Assembly (NCBI GenBank): GCA_024330945.1
Contig: JANDJJ010000014.1
Location: forward strand, 1 to 35,300
DNA: 35,300 nucleotides
Direction: 5' to 3'
DNA from: Nitrospira sp.
Lineage (GTDB): Bacteria > Nitrospirota > Nitrospiria > Nitrospirales > Nitrospiraceae
Below are positions 23,712 to 31,173 of the stretch, piece after piece. The notes beneath the pieces were generated by a model that saw only the letters and a program-made list of their open reading frames with translations, made no database searches and was not told the DNA's origin. The first letter of the stretch is position 1. The number at the start of each line of letters is the position of its first letter. Both the position numbers and the translations under genes were made by a program.

Positions 23712-25568
23712 TTACAGATACGGGTTTTCCGGAATCGCCAGGGTGAAATACTTGCCGCGCTCCTCGTAGAGCACTCGATCGGCCGTGAGACCGTTGAGAA
23801 TCACGGCAAGGTCATCCTCTCGACAATCGACTCGGCCCGCGATGGCCGCGCAAATCTGGCTCGCGCTCTTCGCCGCCTCATTGCAGGCCTCGATCACCAA
23901 GGCCGCCGGTCCCTCATACCGCCTGCGTGTCGGCACCCGGGGATTCCTTCCGTCATAGACGGTCACGGAGGTCGGCGCTTTGGAGTAGTACAGAAAGGGT
24001 TTGTCGCCGGACTTGTGCATCCGCTGCCAACCCTCGATCGCCGAAACCAACTCCCGGTACAGATGAGGATCGATCGGCCAGTGGTCGAGTTCATACTCGA
24101 AATCGTAGGCGATCTTTTTCAGGTCCACGTGCCGCGCATCGTAGACATACTCGTAGGCCGTCCCCGGACCGGTGATGCGGATGCCATATTCGTGCGGTCT
24201 GGTGAAGTAAGGGCTGAAGCGCTGCAACCAGAATTTGCCGGTGGCTTCGGGCGGCTGAAGATGGAGCAAAGACGGAATCATGTCGAGCTGCCGTTGATAG
24301 TCTTGGTCGGTCTCGCCTGGAAACCCCAGCAGGATATTCCACAGCACCGTCACGCGATAATACAGACTCCACTTCAAGCACACGATGTTCTGCATTGGAG
24401 TGACGCCCTTGTCCATCGCGCGGAGCTGGTTGAGGCTGAGACTCTCCAACCCCGGTTGCATGCATTTCACGCCGCCGGCCGCCAAGGTTTTGATGTGCTG
24501 TTTTTGCAGATTGCTTTTGGTTTCGATGAAGATGTCGAAATCGCAATGGTCCGCCGCCAGCTTGCCGAAGACCTCTTCGACGTAGCCCAAATCAATAATG
24601 TTATCGACGAAGCGAAACCGCACCGCGTCATAGCGGTGCGACAGCATGGCCAGTTCCTCCAAAACCTGCGAAGGCGTCTTGGCACGGAATTTCATACTCT
24701 GGGCATTGAGCCCGCAAAACGTGCAGTGGTGTTTTTCGCCCCACCAACAGCCCCGGGAACCTTCATAGAGAAGAATGCGATCAAGCCCCTGCATCGTGTG
24801 ACCCAATTCCGTCAGCAGGCGATAGTAGTCGTCGTAATCCGGCGGACCGGCATTCGTAAAATCAGAAAAAAGTGACGGATTAGGAATCGAGATCACGTGC
24901 CCATTCTTTCGGTAGGCCACTCCAGCCGGGACCGCACTGCTTGGCGCCTCGCCGGAGAGCACGTGACGAACCAACGGCAAAAAGGTCGTCTCTCCCTCCC
25001 CCATCACGACATAATCGATGAAAGGAAAGGCTCTCAGATGTTCCAGCCCCATTTCGCCATCGACATTGGCTCCCCCAAAGACGATCGTGATGTGCGGATA
25101 GAGGTCCTTGATCAATTTGGCCATGGTGAGGCTGGCGACATGTTGATCGAACGTGGAGGTAAACCCGACCAGGCGATAGTCGCCCCACTCGATCGCGCGC
25201 AGCGCCCACGTCAAAAATTGAGGAGCGATCCGATTCCCCAGTTCCTCGAAATAGCCGATCGGTCTCCCACTCTCCCGCGCCGCCTGCTCGAAGATCGGTT
25301 TGAAGACAGTGGGATACTCCGCCCGCTTCGGGTTGTCCCGAAACAATATCGCTGAAAACAGCCACTCCCCGAACAGCGCCCGTTTTTCACAGATCAGCTC
25401 GTGCAACTCCACACCGATCAAGTGGGCGAACCGGACGTTCAAGTGATGACAGTCAACCGGAATACCGTGGGACCTAAGAAGGGCGGAAAGGGTGCCAAGT
25501 TGGATGGACGGATACTTGGCATAGCTGAACGGCATGTTGACGAGCGCGACACGGGCCTTGCCGCTCAT
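23712..25568 (-). CDS. RiPP maturation radical SAM protein (B12-binding type)
   Basis: A 618-residue radical SAM enzyme with an N-terminal cobalamin-binding-like domain (about 5-205: VALVNMPF, GFTSTFDQHVASLTMAKLI, FGGANVDGEMGLEHLRAF, VVMGEGETTF). The radical SAM core starts at EGSRGCWWGEKHHCTFCGLN; the cluster Cys residues are C274, C282 and C285, spaced Cx7Cx2C rather than Cx3Cx2C. Then IETKSNLQKQH, QPGLESLS and WNILLGFPGE. By recall this is the 'RiPP maturation radical SAM protein 1' family, thought to modify ribosomally made peptides, possibly by C-methylation. The C-terminal 120 residues resemble a winged helix. The ATG at 25568 follows GAGGGG by 7 nt. It lies 41 nt after the pterin dehydratase gene. 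The substrate is not known. Confidence 0.9.
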   Translation of the reverse strand: MSGKARVALVNMPFSYAKYPSIQLGTLSALLRSHGIPVDCHHLNVRFAHLIGVELHELICEKRALFGEWLFSAILFRDNPKRAEYPTVFKPIFEQAARESGRPIGYFEELGNRIAPQFLTWALRAIEWGDYRLVGFTSTFDQHVASLTMAKLIKDLYPHITIVFGGANVDGEMGLEHLRAFPFIDYVVMGEGETTFLPLVRHVLSGEAPSSAVPAGVAYRKNGHVISIPNPSLFSDFTNAGPPDYDDYYRLLTELGHTMQGLDRILLYEGSRGCWWGEKHHCTFCGLNAQSMKFRAKTPSQVLEELAMLSHRYDAVRFRFVDNIIDLGYVEEVFGKLAADHCDFDIFIETKSNLQKQHIKTLAAGGVKCMQPGLESLSLNQLRAMDKGVTPMQNIVCLKWSLYYRVTVLWNILLGFPGETDQDYQRQLDMIPSLLHLQPPEATGKFWLQRFSPYFTRPHEYGIRITGPGTAYEYVYDARHVDLKKIAYDFEYELDHWPIDPHLYRELVSAIEGWQRMHKSGDKPFLYYSKAPTSVTVYDGRNPRVPTRRRYEGPAALVIEACNEAAKSASQICAAIAGRVDCREDDLAVILNGLTADRVLYEERGKYFTLAIPENPYL

Positions 25569-25609
25569 GTGCAAACCCCTCTTCGTGATAACTAGTGGGC
25601 GGTCCGACG

Positions 25610-25957
25610 TTACGCGGCGGTCCGAAAGGGTTCATAGGCCCGGTCGGCCTTCGCCGCCAGGTAGAAATCGCTTTCCGTGAGGCCGTTGATCTTATGCGTC
25701 CAAACCTCAACTTTGCACTTGCCCCAGGCAAGATAGAGATCAGGGTGATGACCTTCGGCCTCCGCGATGGCGCCGACCTTATTGACGAAATCCAACGCCT
25801 GGGCGAAATCCTTGAACGTGTAGAGATGTTCGATGTGGCCTTGGGCGTTCAACGCCCACCCCGTTCCCAACTCCTGCAAAAGCGCTTGGATGCGCTCCGG
25901 CGGAAGAGGGGGCACCCCACCTCGGCACGGAACACATCGATTGTCAGCCAAACTCAT
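25610..25957 (-). CDS. 4a-hydroxytetrahydrobiopterin dehydratase (PCD/DCoH)
   Basis: A 115-residue pterin-4a-carbinolamine dehydratase. It keeps the family signature EGHHPDLYLAWGKCKVEVWTHKINGLTESD, with the paired His residues and the later WTH. The N-terminus adds a CVPCRGGVPPLP motif often seen in bacterial members. It normally recycles the pterin cofactor of aromatic amino acid hydroxylases; no hydroxylase is in the window. The ATG at 25957 has GGAGGG 5 nt upstream. It is probably co-transcribed with the radical SAM gene, whose start is 41 nt downstream. Confidence 0.94.
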   Translation of the reverse strand: MSLADNRCVPCRGGVPPLPPERIQALLQELGTGWALNAQGHIEHLYTFKDFAQALDFVNKVGAIAEAEGHHPDLYLAWGKCKVEVWTHKINGLTESDFYLAAKADRAYEPFRTAA

Positions 25958-25994
25958 ACCGTCCCTCCTTTTTCATCACCGATTACCCGACGTC

Positions 25995-26024
25995 ATTGTA
26001 AAGAGCCGATCTTGGTTGAAACAA
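25995..26024 (-). promoter_or_regulatory. Promoter for the pterin dehydratase/radical SAM unit
   Basis: On the minus strand: TTGTTT (26019-26024), an 18-nt spacer, then TACAAT (25995-26000), about 38 nt upstream of the pterin dehydratase start. The -10 is good (5 of 6) and the -35 modest. If real, the unit is transcribed separately from the ParB-like gene. Confidence 0.45.
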
Positions 26025-26029
26025 GCCGG

Positions 26030-27037
26030 CTACTCAGCCTCTTCTGGTGGAGGGCCGCCAGCCTTGGCCAGATCATCCAGTTTGATGGCGTTCGGGTTGA
26101 ACTTCTGCGCGGCTTTCGTCATCCGTTCCATGGCTTCATCGAACGACAACGGCGCGGCGGTTTTCGGACGAAATCGGACGGGGTTGACACGGGCGACCAC
26201 AAAGTTCTTGAGATAGGGACTCGTCATTCCTCTTGCGGTGAGTGCCTCGACATGCTTGACGATCGTCTCATCCAATTCCAGCACAGTCTTGGCCCGTTGC
26301 TGCCGGATAGAGATTGCCTCGCGCAACGGTTGCGCGAGAAAGGTCTCGATCCTTTTCAGCACCGGATGATAGACGCCGCCGCTAAAGCGAGGCCTTCCTT
26401 CATAACAGAGCCCCAGCGTAATCAACGCCGGCTCCTCGAACTCCAGTGCGAACGACTCTTCCGTCGCATTGGTCCCATCGAGCCTCGCCAGTTCTTGATA
26501 CATGCGAATCACTTCGAGCGCCCGCTCCCGCAGGTTATGGGCCTTTTCCGTGTTCATCGCCAGGATCTGATACGCCGCCGATGATTCGGGCACGATGATC
26601 GCCACGATGCTCTTGGCCCCCAACGCCCGCATGGCTGAAAGGCGGTGATTGCCGTTCGGTGTCCAGTAGCGGGCCGCGCGATCGGCCTTGAGCATCCGCA
26701 CGGCGATAATCGGATCGAGAAACCGGCCGATCTTGCCGATCACCGTTTCTAACTTCTTGACGTGGGTGTCGGATACATTCCGTTGATAGGGAGTCGGCTC
26801 AACGATCTGGATGGGGAGCCCCGCCAAGACCAGCCACTGCCCTCCATAGGGCTCGCGATAGGCCGCCAAAACCTGCCCCTCCTCGTCCTCGATCACCCGC
26901 TGGAGCTCCGTCACCGACGCGGGGGGTGTCGGGGTTTGCAGGTCGCGGGCCGATAATCCGACGGAGGCTCTGATTACTTTGCTCCGCCGCTTGACGGTCG
27001 TGGAGGCGGACGTGTTTCTCCGTTTGATCTCGCCCAT
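26030..27037 (-). CDS. ParB N-terminal (ParB/Srx) domain protein, orphan
   Basis: A 335-residue protein with a central ParB/sulfiredoxin-type domain (about 70-170): PIQIVEPTPYQRNVSDTHVKKLE, the nucleotide-binding-like motif NGNHRLSAMRAL (128-139), and NTEKAHNLRERALEVIR. The first 40 residues are basic (KRRNTS, VKRRSK) and probably touch nucleic acid. The C-terminal half is helical and unrecognised; there is no clear ParB helix-turn-helix and no parA gene or parS cluster nearby, so chromosome partition is unlikely. The ATG at 27037 is preferred to an upstream TTG at 27067; neither has a strong Shine-Dalgarno. Confidence 0.82.
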   Translation of the reverse strand: MGEIKRRNTSASTTVKRRSKVIRASVGLSARDLQTPTPPASVTELQRVIEDEEGQVLAAYREPYGGQWLVLAGLPIQIVEPTPYQRNVSDTHVKKLETVIGKIGRFLDPIIAVRMLKADRAARYWTPNGNHRLSAMRALGAKSIVAIIVPESSAAYQILAMNTEKAHNLRERALEVIRMYQELARLDGTNATEESFALEFEEPALITLGLCYEGRPRFSGGVYHPVLKRIETFLAQPLREAISIRQQRAKTVLELDETIVKHVEALTARGMTSPYLKNFVVARVNPVRFRPKTAAPLSFDEAMERMTKAAQKFNPNAIKLDDLAKAGGPPPEEAE

Positions 27038-27144
27038 GTCGTGTATGGTAGGGCATCCCAGCGACAAAAGAAATACGTGGTTTGCGGCATTCCGTTGGGA
27101 TGGCGAGAGAAGAGCTTTAAGGGCGCACTCGGTGCCTACAACGC

Positions 27145-27178
27145 GAAGGCGGCCCCTCTCACCGGAGAGGCCGCCTTC
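27145..27178. terminator. Long GC-rich hairpin downstream of the broken small gene
   Basis: GAAGGCGG-CC-CCTCTC (27145-27160), loop ACCG, then GAGAGG-CCGCCTTC (27165-27178): 14 paired bases with a 2-nt bulge. It lies 30 nt past the stop at 27209 on the minus strand. No T-run follows on either strand. Confidence 0.55.
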
Positions 27179-27208
27179 GGCCGGCGCTTAGGACGCCGCA
27201 GCGGATGA

Positions 27209-27452
27209 TCAATTGTCACGGCCCGTAAGACCCGAACGATGCCACTCGTGCAAGTTATCAGCCGGGAAGATGTTGTTCCTCGGTACGTGACCCTTCATGC
27301 CGTAGCCCGGCTTTGCTTTGCCTGACGGTGTTTCCAACCGAATGACAGGGTGCCGAGAGGCACGGTCAGAGGGAAGCCGGCTCGCATGACCGACGAACAA
27401 CCGACTCCGGCATCGACGGGCCTGATGGACCAGGTGGCGTTGACTCTTCCAT
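27209..27452 (-). pseudogene. Small gene, probably frameshifted, of unknown function
   Basis: An ATG at 27452 has AGGAGG exactly 6 nt upstream and opens a frame of 28 codons (MEESTPPGPSGPSMPES, then VVRRSCEPASL) stopping at 27366. Another frame covers the same place and runs to 27209, ending with a convincing protein-like stretch (ASRHPVIRLETP, GKAKPGYGMKGHVPRNN, IFPADNLHEWHRSGLTGRDN). Joining them by one shift near 27370 gives a product of about 80 residues, Pro-rich then basic. Candidate promoter, ribosome site and hairpin are all in place, so this looks like a genuine small gene broken by an indel, or a sequencing error. I do not recognise the family. Confidence 0.45.
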
Positions 27453-27551
27453 CTCACCCCTCCTTTCTTGAGATCTCGCAAGAGACCTGGCCGGCAGCCG
27501 CGCGGTCTGCCCGATCTCTCGCCTGTCAAGAAATCATGGGCCGCGAGTCTC

Positions 27552-27580
27552 TCTGTACGCCCATTAGAGAGACGTGTCAA
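27552..27580 (-). promoter_or_regulatory. Candidate promoter for the small broken gene
   Basis: On the minus strand: TTGACA (27575-27580), 17 nt, then TACAGA (27552-27557), about 100 nt upstream of the ATG at 27452. The -35 is perfect and the -10 poor. Confidence 0.35.
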
Positions 27581-27670
27581 CGGGGGAACACTTGGAGAGA
27601 CGGGCGCACGCTTCACAAGGGACGGCTTTCATGGGCAATCCCCCTCTTGATCGGGTAAGATCCCCTCGTA

Positions 27671-27699
27671 TTGACAAAAGTCAAACGGTCGGCCGACCG
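27671..27699. repeat. Two adjacent 14-bp dyads upstream of the MscS gene
   Basis: TTGAC-AAAA-GTCAA (27671-27684) is followed one base later by the perfect palindrome CGGTCGGCCGACCG (27686-27699). They lie 34-62 nt before the MscS start. The first contains a TTGACA, but the -10 position falls in the GC palindrome, so a promoter is unlikely there; operator or terminator roles are possible. Confidence 0.4.
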
Positions 27700-27732
27700 G
27701 TGTGGGCTTTGTTCCAAGGAGGCGGACAGAGA

Positions 27733-28584
27733 ATGATGCAGCTTGGTTGGATTCAGATCGACAGCTCGGTCGTCCTCGATCTTCTGAAATCTCTGCTCAT
27801 GCTCATCACCCTGCTGATCACGAGAGCCTTAGTCGTGCGGTGGGTCACCAGAAATGCCGCCCTATCGATGGAAGCCAAGCGGCGCTGGGTCGTGACAACC
27901 AGAAATTCGCTCTTGTTCGCCTTTCTGATCGGCTTGGTCACTATCTGGGCGCATGAACTGCAGGCGTTCACCGTCTCGCTGGTCGCCTTGGCGGTGGCCT
28001 TGGTGTTGGCGACCAAGGAGCTGATCCTGTGTTGGATCGGGGCCGCGTTGCGGGTCGGCGGCAAGGTCTATACGGTGGGAGACCGTGTTCAAATCGCCGG
28101 TCAGCGCGGCGTGGTGCTTGACCACGACATTTTTACCACCAAACTGTTAGAAATTGGACCAGGAGCATCCGCTCACCTGTACACCGGCCGTGTGATTGTC
28201 TTTCCCAACAGTTTGTTGTTCTCCAATCCCTTGGTGAAAGAAAACCCTGGGTTAGATTACGGGTTATACACCCTTGTGGTTCCCTTCAAAACCGACGACG
28301 ATTGGCGGCGCACCGAGCACCTTCTCTTGGCGGCAGCAAGGGCGGAATGCGAACCCTATTTGGAAGAAGCGGCGCGCCAGATGAAAATGCTCGAGCAAAC
28401 CAATCTGCTGGAAGTCCCCTCCCCGGAACCTCGCGTGACCATCCAGTTGACCGAGCCGGGCAAGATGCAGTTCGTCTTGCGGTTTCCCGCGCCCCACCGA
28501 GGGCGATCCCGTGTCGAACAGGCGATCCTTCGCCGCTTCTTGACCGAGCTGCCACTTTCCTTGCGGCAACCACCCCCCTCTTGA
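27733..28584 (+). CDS. MscS-family mechanosensitive ion channel
   Basis: A 283-residue channel protein. It has about three membrane helices (14-34, 55-75, 77-105); the pore-lining helix (SLVALAVALVLATKELILCW) leads into the MscS beta domain (VGDRVQIAGQRGVVLDHDIFTTKLLEI) and GRVIVFPNSLLFSNPLVKE, the family's best-known motif. It should release solutes on osmotic downshock at the inner membrane. The ATG at 27733 has GGAGG about 10 nt upstream; the longer open frame upstream is not protein-like. The following hairpin serves the opposing gene. Confidence 0.88.
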   Translation: MMQLGWIQIDSSVVLDLLKSLLMLITLLITRALVVRWVTRNAALSMEAKRRWVVTTRNSLLFAFLIGLVTIWAHELQAFTVSLVALAVALVLATKELILCWIGAALRVGGKVYTVGDRVQIAGQRGVVLDHDIFTTKLLEIGPGASAHLYTGRVIVFPNSLLFSNPLVKENPGLDYGLYTLVVPFKTDDDWRRTEHLLLAAARAECEPYLEEAARQMKMLEQTNLLEVPSPEPRVTIQLTEPGKMQFVLRFPAPHRGRSRVEQAILRRFLTELPLSLRQPPPS

Positions 28585-28590
28585 GACGGT

Positions 28591-28631
28591 GAAAAGAAAA
28601 GGGGCTCCTCCTGAACTTGGAGGAACCCCCT
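28591..28631 (-). terminator. Intrinsic terminator of the di-haem peroxidase gene
   Basis: On the minus strand: a stem built from AGGGG and GGAGGA blocks (arms about 28619-28631 and 28600-28611, one mismatch), a 7-nt loop, then TTTTCTTTTC. It lies 42 nt after the stop at 28674. The T-rich tail places it on the minus strand. Confidence 0.8.
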
Positions 28632-28673
28632 TCCGCCAAGGCTTTCAGCCGCCGGTCTTCTCTGCCTGTGGTG

Positions 28674-29819
28674 TTACTTCGGGAACGACTTGGGTTCAGA
28701 GACGTGCTGCCATCCCTCGCCGTTCAACGACTTGAGCATCGCTACCAGGTCCTGCTTCTCCTGCTCCGTCAATTCCAGTGGAATGATCGTGTTGTCCAAA
28801 AACGGATTCTTAATGCCACCTTTGTTGTAGAACTCCACCACTTCCTCAAGTGTCTTAAACCGTCCGTCGTGCATGTACGGAGCGGTCCTGGCGATCTCAC
28901 GCAACGTCGGCGTCTTGAACGCCGCAACGTCTTCCGGATTCTTCGTCTCCATGTAACGGCCCAAGTCCACCGTGTTCGTGTCCCAGCCTATTCCCAGGTT
29001 ATGGAACTTCTCATCGGTAAAGTTGAACCCAGAGTGGCAACGGGTGCAGCGCGCCTTCCCACGAAACAGTTCCAGCCCTCGCTTGGCCGATTCGCTCAGC
29101 GCCTTTTCATCCCCTCCGATGTCGAACTTGTCCACCGCACTGTTTCCCGACAGGATAGTCCGCTGGAAACTGGCAATGGCACGGCCGACGTCCTGGATGT
29201 TGATCTCGCGGCCGAAGACGTCTTGGAACAGTTTCCGGTACCCCGGAATCTGCTTCATCTTGGCGATCATCTCGTCATGATTGGCGAATCCGTGCTCCAC
29301 CGGATTGATGAAGGGACCGATGGACTGATCCTCCAGCGTCGCCGCCCGCCCGTCCCAGAACTGCGCCTTGCTGAACACTCGGTTGAATGACGCCGGAGCG
29401 CTCCGCCCGCCCTTGAGCCCGTTGATGCCGGTTGAGACCGGCATGCCGTCCGTGAACCCCTTCTCCGCCATATGACAGCTTGCGCAGGCGATCGTATTGT
29501 TCTTGGACAGTCGCTTGTCGAAGAACAGAATCCGTCCCAACTCAACCTTGTCCGCCGTCAACGGATTATCGGCCGGCACATAGGAATTGGGGTCCTCCAA
29601 TCCCTGGATTTGCGGCAACTTCACCACCCCGCCCGATGTTTTGGGTGCGGCGGTCTCCTTTTCACCGCCGAAAAACGGGCGCAACAGATCCTGCAACGAG
29701 CGGGTCGGCTCCGACTCGGCGCTCGCCTGGACCACCGAGAAAAGCGGAAAAGCCACCGCCACACTCAATCCCAACATTCCGATTCGCGCCACGGCTCCAA
29801 ATTTGTTGTGTCGCCTCAT
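28674..29819 (-). CDS. Di-haem cytochrome c peroxidase (MauG/CcpA family)
   Basis: A 381-residue periplasmic protein with a signal peptide (hydrophobic about 10-30, cleavage near QASA). It carries two haem-binding motifs: CASCH (112-116) and CTRCH (258-262). The Met in APYMHDGRF is a likely axial ligand of the high-potential haem. Other family features: LGRILFFDKRLSKNNTIAC, FWDGRAATLEDQ, NPVEHG. It reduces hydrogen peroxide with electrons from a small cytochrome. The ATG at 29819 is fixed by AGGAGG 8 nt upstream; a longer start (29839) begins within that site's context. A terminator follows. Confidence 0.95.
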   Translation of the reverse strand: MRRHNKFGAVARIGMLGLSVAVAFPLFSVVQASAESEPTRSLQDLLRPFFGGEKETAAPKTSGGVVKLPQIQGLEDPNSYVPADNPLTADKVELGRILFFDKRLSKNNTIACASCHMAEKGFTDGMPVSTGINGLKGGRSAPASFNRVFSKAQFWDGRAATLEDQSIGPFINPVEHGFANHDEMIAKMKQIPGYRKLFQDVFGREINIQDVGRAIASFQRTILSGNSAVDKFDIGGDEKALSESAKRGLELFRGKARCTRCHSGFNFTDEKFHNLGIGWDTNTVDLGRYMETKNPEDVAAFKTPTLREIARTAPYMHDGRFKTLEEVVEFYNKGGIKNPFLDNTIIPLELTEQEKQDLVAMLKSLNGEGWQHVSEPKSFPK

Positions 29820-29907
29820 CGGCTTTCCTCCTTTCGCCATATCATTCATTGATTGAGGGATAACTTTCAACGTGATGGTGAGCACACGCCCCATGTCACT
29901 GGCCGCA

Positions 29908-29937
29908 AGTCTAGGCGACTCAGAATTCGTAAGTCAA
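29908..29937 (-). promoter_or_regulatory. Candidate promoter for the peroxidase gene
   Basis: On the minus strand: TTGACT (29932-29937), 18 nt, then TAGACT (29908-29913), about 90 nt upstream of the start at 29819. The -10 matches 4 of 6. Confidence 0.3.
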
Positions 29938-30035
29938 CCAATGGGATAACACAATGAGACTCAAGCACTTGTTGGTCACGAACACATTTGTTAGGATGCG
30001 CGGGCCATCCGAAAGAATGGATCAAGATTAAGGCC

Positions 30036-30809
30036 GTGAAAATCGCCACCTTCAACGTCAACTCCCTGCGCAAGCGGTTGCCGATCGTCTTGGCATGGCT
30101 CGAACGCCATCAACCGGATATTCTCTGCTTGCAAGAGACCAAGGTCCAGGACAGTGAATTCCCTCTTTTGGCGTTGGCCCACACCGGCTACGAGAGCACG
30201 TATCGTGGCATGAAGTCCTACAACGGTGTGGCCGTGCTCAGCCGCAAAAAACCCGAGGCGGTCTTTTATGGATTCGACGATGGCGGAGAGCTGGATGACG
30301 CCCGTTTGCTGAGAGTCATGATCGACGGAATCCCGATCATCAACACCTACGTGCCGCAGGGATTTGAGATCGACTCACCCAAATATGCGTACAAATTGGA
30401 ATGGTACGAGCGGCTGCGGAAGTACTTCGACAAACACCTCTCGCCGGATGCGCCGGCGATCTGGTGCGGGGACATGAACGTGGCCCCCAGACCAATGGAC
30501 GTACACAGTCCGGAAAAACATCTAAACCACGTGTGTTATCACGAAGCCGCCCGCAAGGCGTACGAGAAGACCGTTGCCTGGGGATTCGAGGACGTGTTCG
30601 TCAAACTGCACCCGACCAGACAACAGTATACGTTTTGGGATTACCGGGCGCCGAACTCGTTGGAGGCGAACAAAGGCTGGCGTATCGACCACATTCTCTC
30701 GACTAAACCTCTGGCCGGAAAATGCATCAAGGCTGACGTGGACGTCGAGCCGCGGCGAGCGAAAGACCCGTCGGATCACACGTTTCTCTGGGCTGAATTT
30801 TCGATCTAA
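30036..30809 (+). CDS. xth: Exodeoxyribonuclease III
   Basis: A 257-residue AP endonuclease and 3'-5' exonuclease of base-excision repair. Motifs: MKIATFNVNS start (Asn7), LCLQETK with metal-binding Glu34, NTYVPQG, GDMNVAP (Asp and Asn of the active site), GWRIDHILS and the C-terminal DPSDHTFLWAEF with the catalytic His. The start is a GTG at 30036 giving the canonical N-terminus; the frame is open from a TTG at 29988, but those residues are not family-like. Length is normal. It is transcribed away from the peroxidase gene. Confidence 0.95.
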   Translation: MKIATFNVNSLRKRLPIVLAWLERHQPDILCLQETKVQDSEFPLLALAHTGYESTYRGMKSYNGVAVLSRKKPEAVFYGFDDGGELDDARLLRVMIDGIPIINTYVPQGFEIDSPKYAYKLEWYERLRKYFDKHLSPDAPAIWCGDMNVAPRPMDVHSPEKHLNHVCYHEAARKAYEKTVAWGFEDVFVKLHPTRQQYTFWDYRAPNSLEANKGWRIDHILSTKPLAGKCIKADVDVEPRRAKDPSDHTFLWAEFSI

Positions 30810-30898
30810 CCGCGAGCGCGACACCCACTATGGCCGACCACTTGCGTAGCACCCCCCCTTCCGCAAGGATCAGGGCGAGCCATTTCCTCTTTTGACCG

Positions 30899-31069
30899 TT
30901 ATGCCGCCTGGGGCAATGTTCGTCTTTCCCGCAATTGCTGGAGCCGGTTTTGGACCATCAGCGGGTCCACGACCAACCCACAATTGACGCAACGAAGGAC
31001 GGTCTGACAGGGTGAGAGATCGGGCTGTCGCTCCTCGATCATGAATCCTTTGCACTTTTTACATGTCAT
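30899..31069 (-). CDS. Small zinc-ribbon protein
   Basis: A 56-residue protein with two Cys pairs, CKKC (3-6) and CVNC about 25 residues later, plus an unpaired Cys between; this is a zinc-ribbon layout. After the ribbon comes a short charged helix (VDPLMVQNRLQQLRERR). The ATG at 31069 has AGGAGGG about 5 nt upstream. Such proteins may bind nucleic acid or partner proteins; no specific role can be given. Confidence 0.78.
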   Translation of the reverse strand: MTCKKCKGFMIEERQPDLSPCQTVLRCVNCGLVVDPLMVQNRLQQLRERRTLPQAA

Positions 31070-31173
31070 GAGGCCCTCCTCTTTTTCATGCGCTTGGGCC
31101 GGCACTTCCACCGTCCCCGCGTGGCAGGATGGTAATATCACGAGATTAAACCCACGTTAATCGGCAGTTAAAA

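Noticed and set aside
24015-24875. 286-codon open frame on the plus strand
   Set aside because: Antisense to the radical SAM core.
25595-26584. 329-codon open frame on the plus strand
   Set aside because: Antisense to the pterin dehydratase and ParB-like genes, both of which have clear family motifs.
26030-27037. Chromosome partition (parAB) function
   Set aside because: No ParA gene and no recognisable parS-like repeats nearby; the C-terminal half is not ParB-like.
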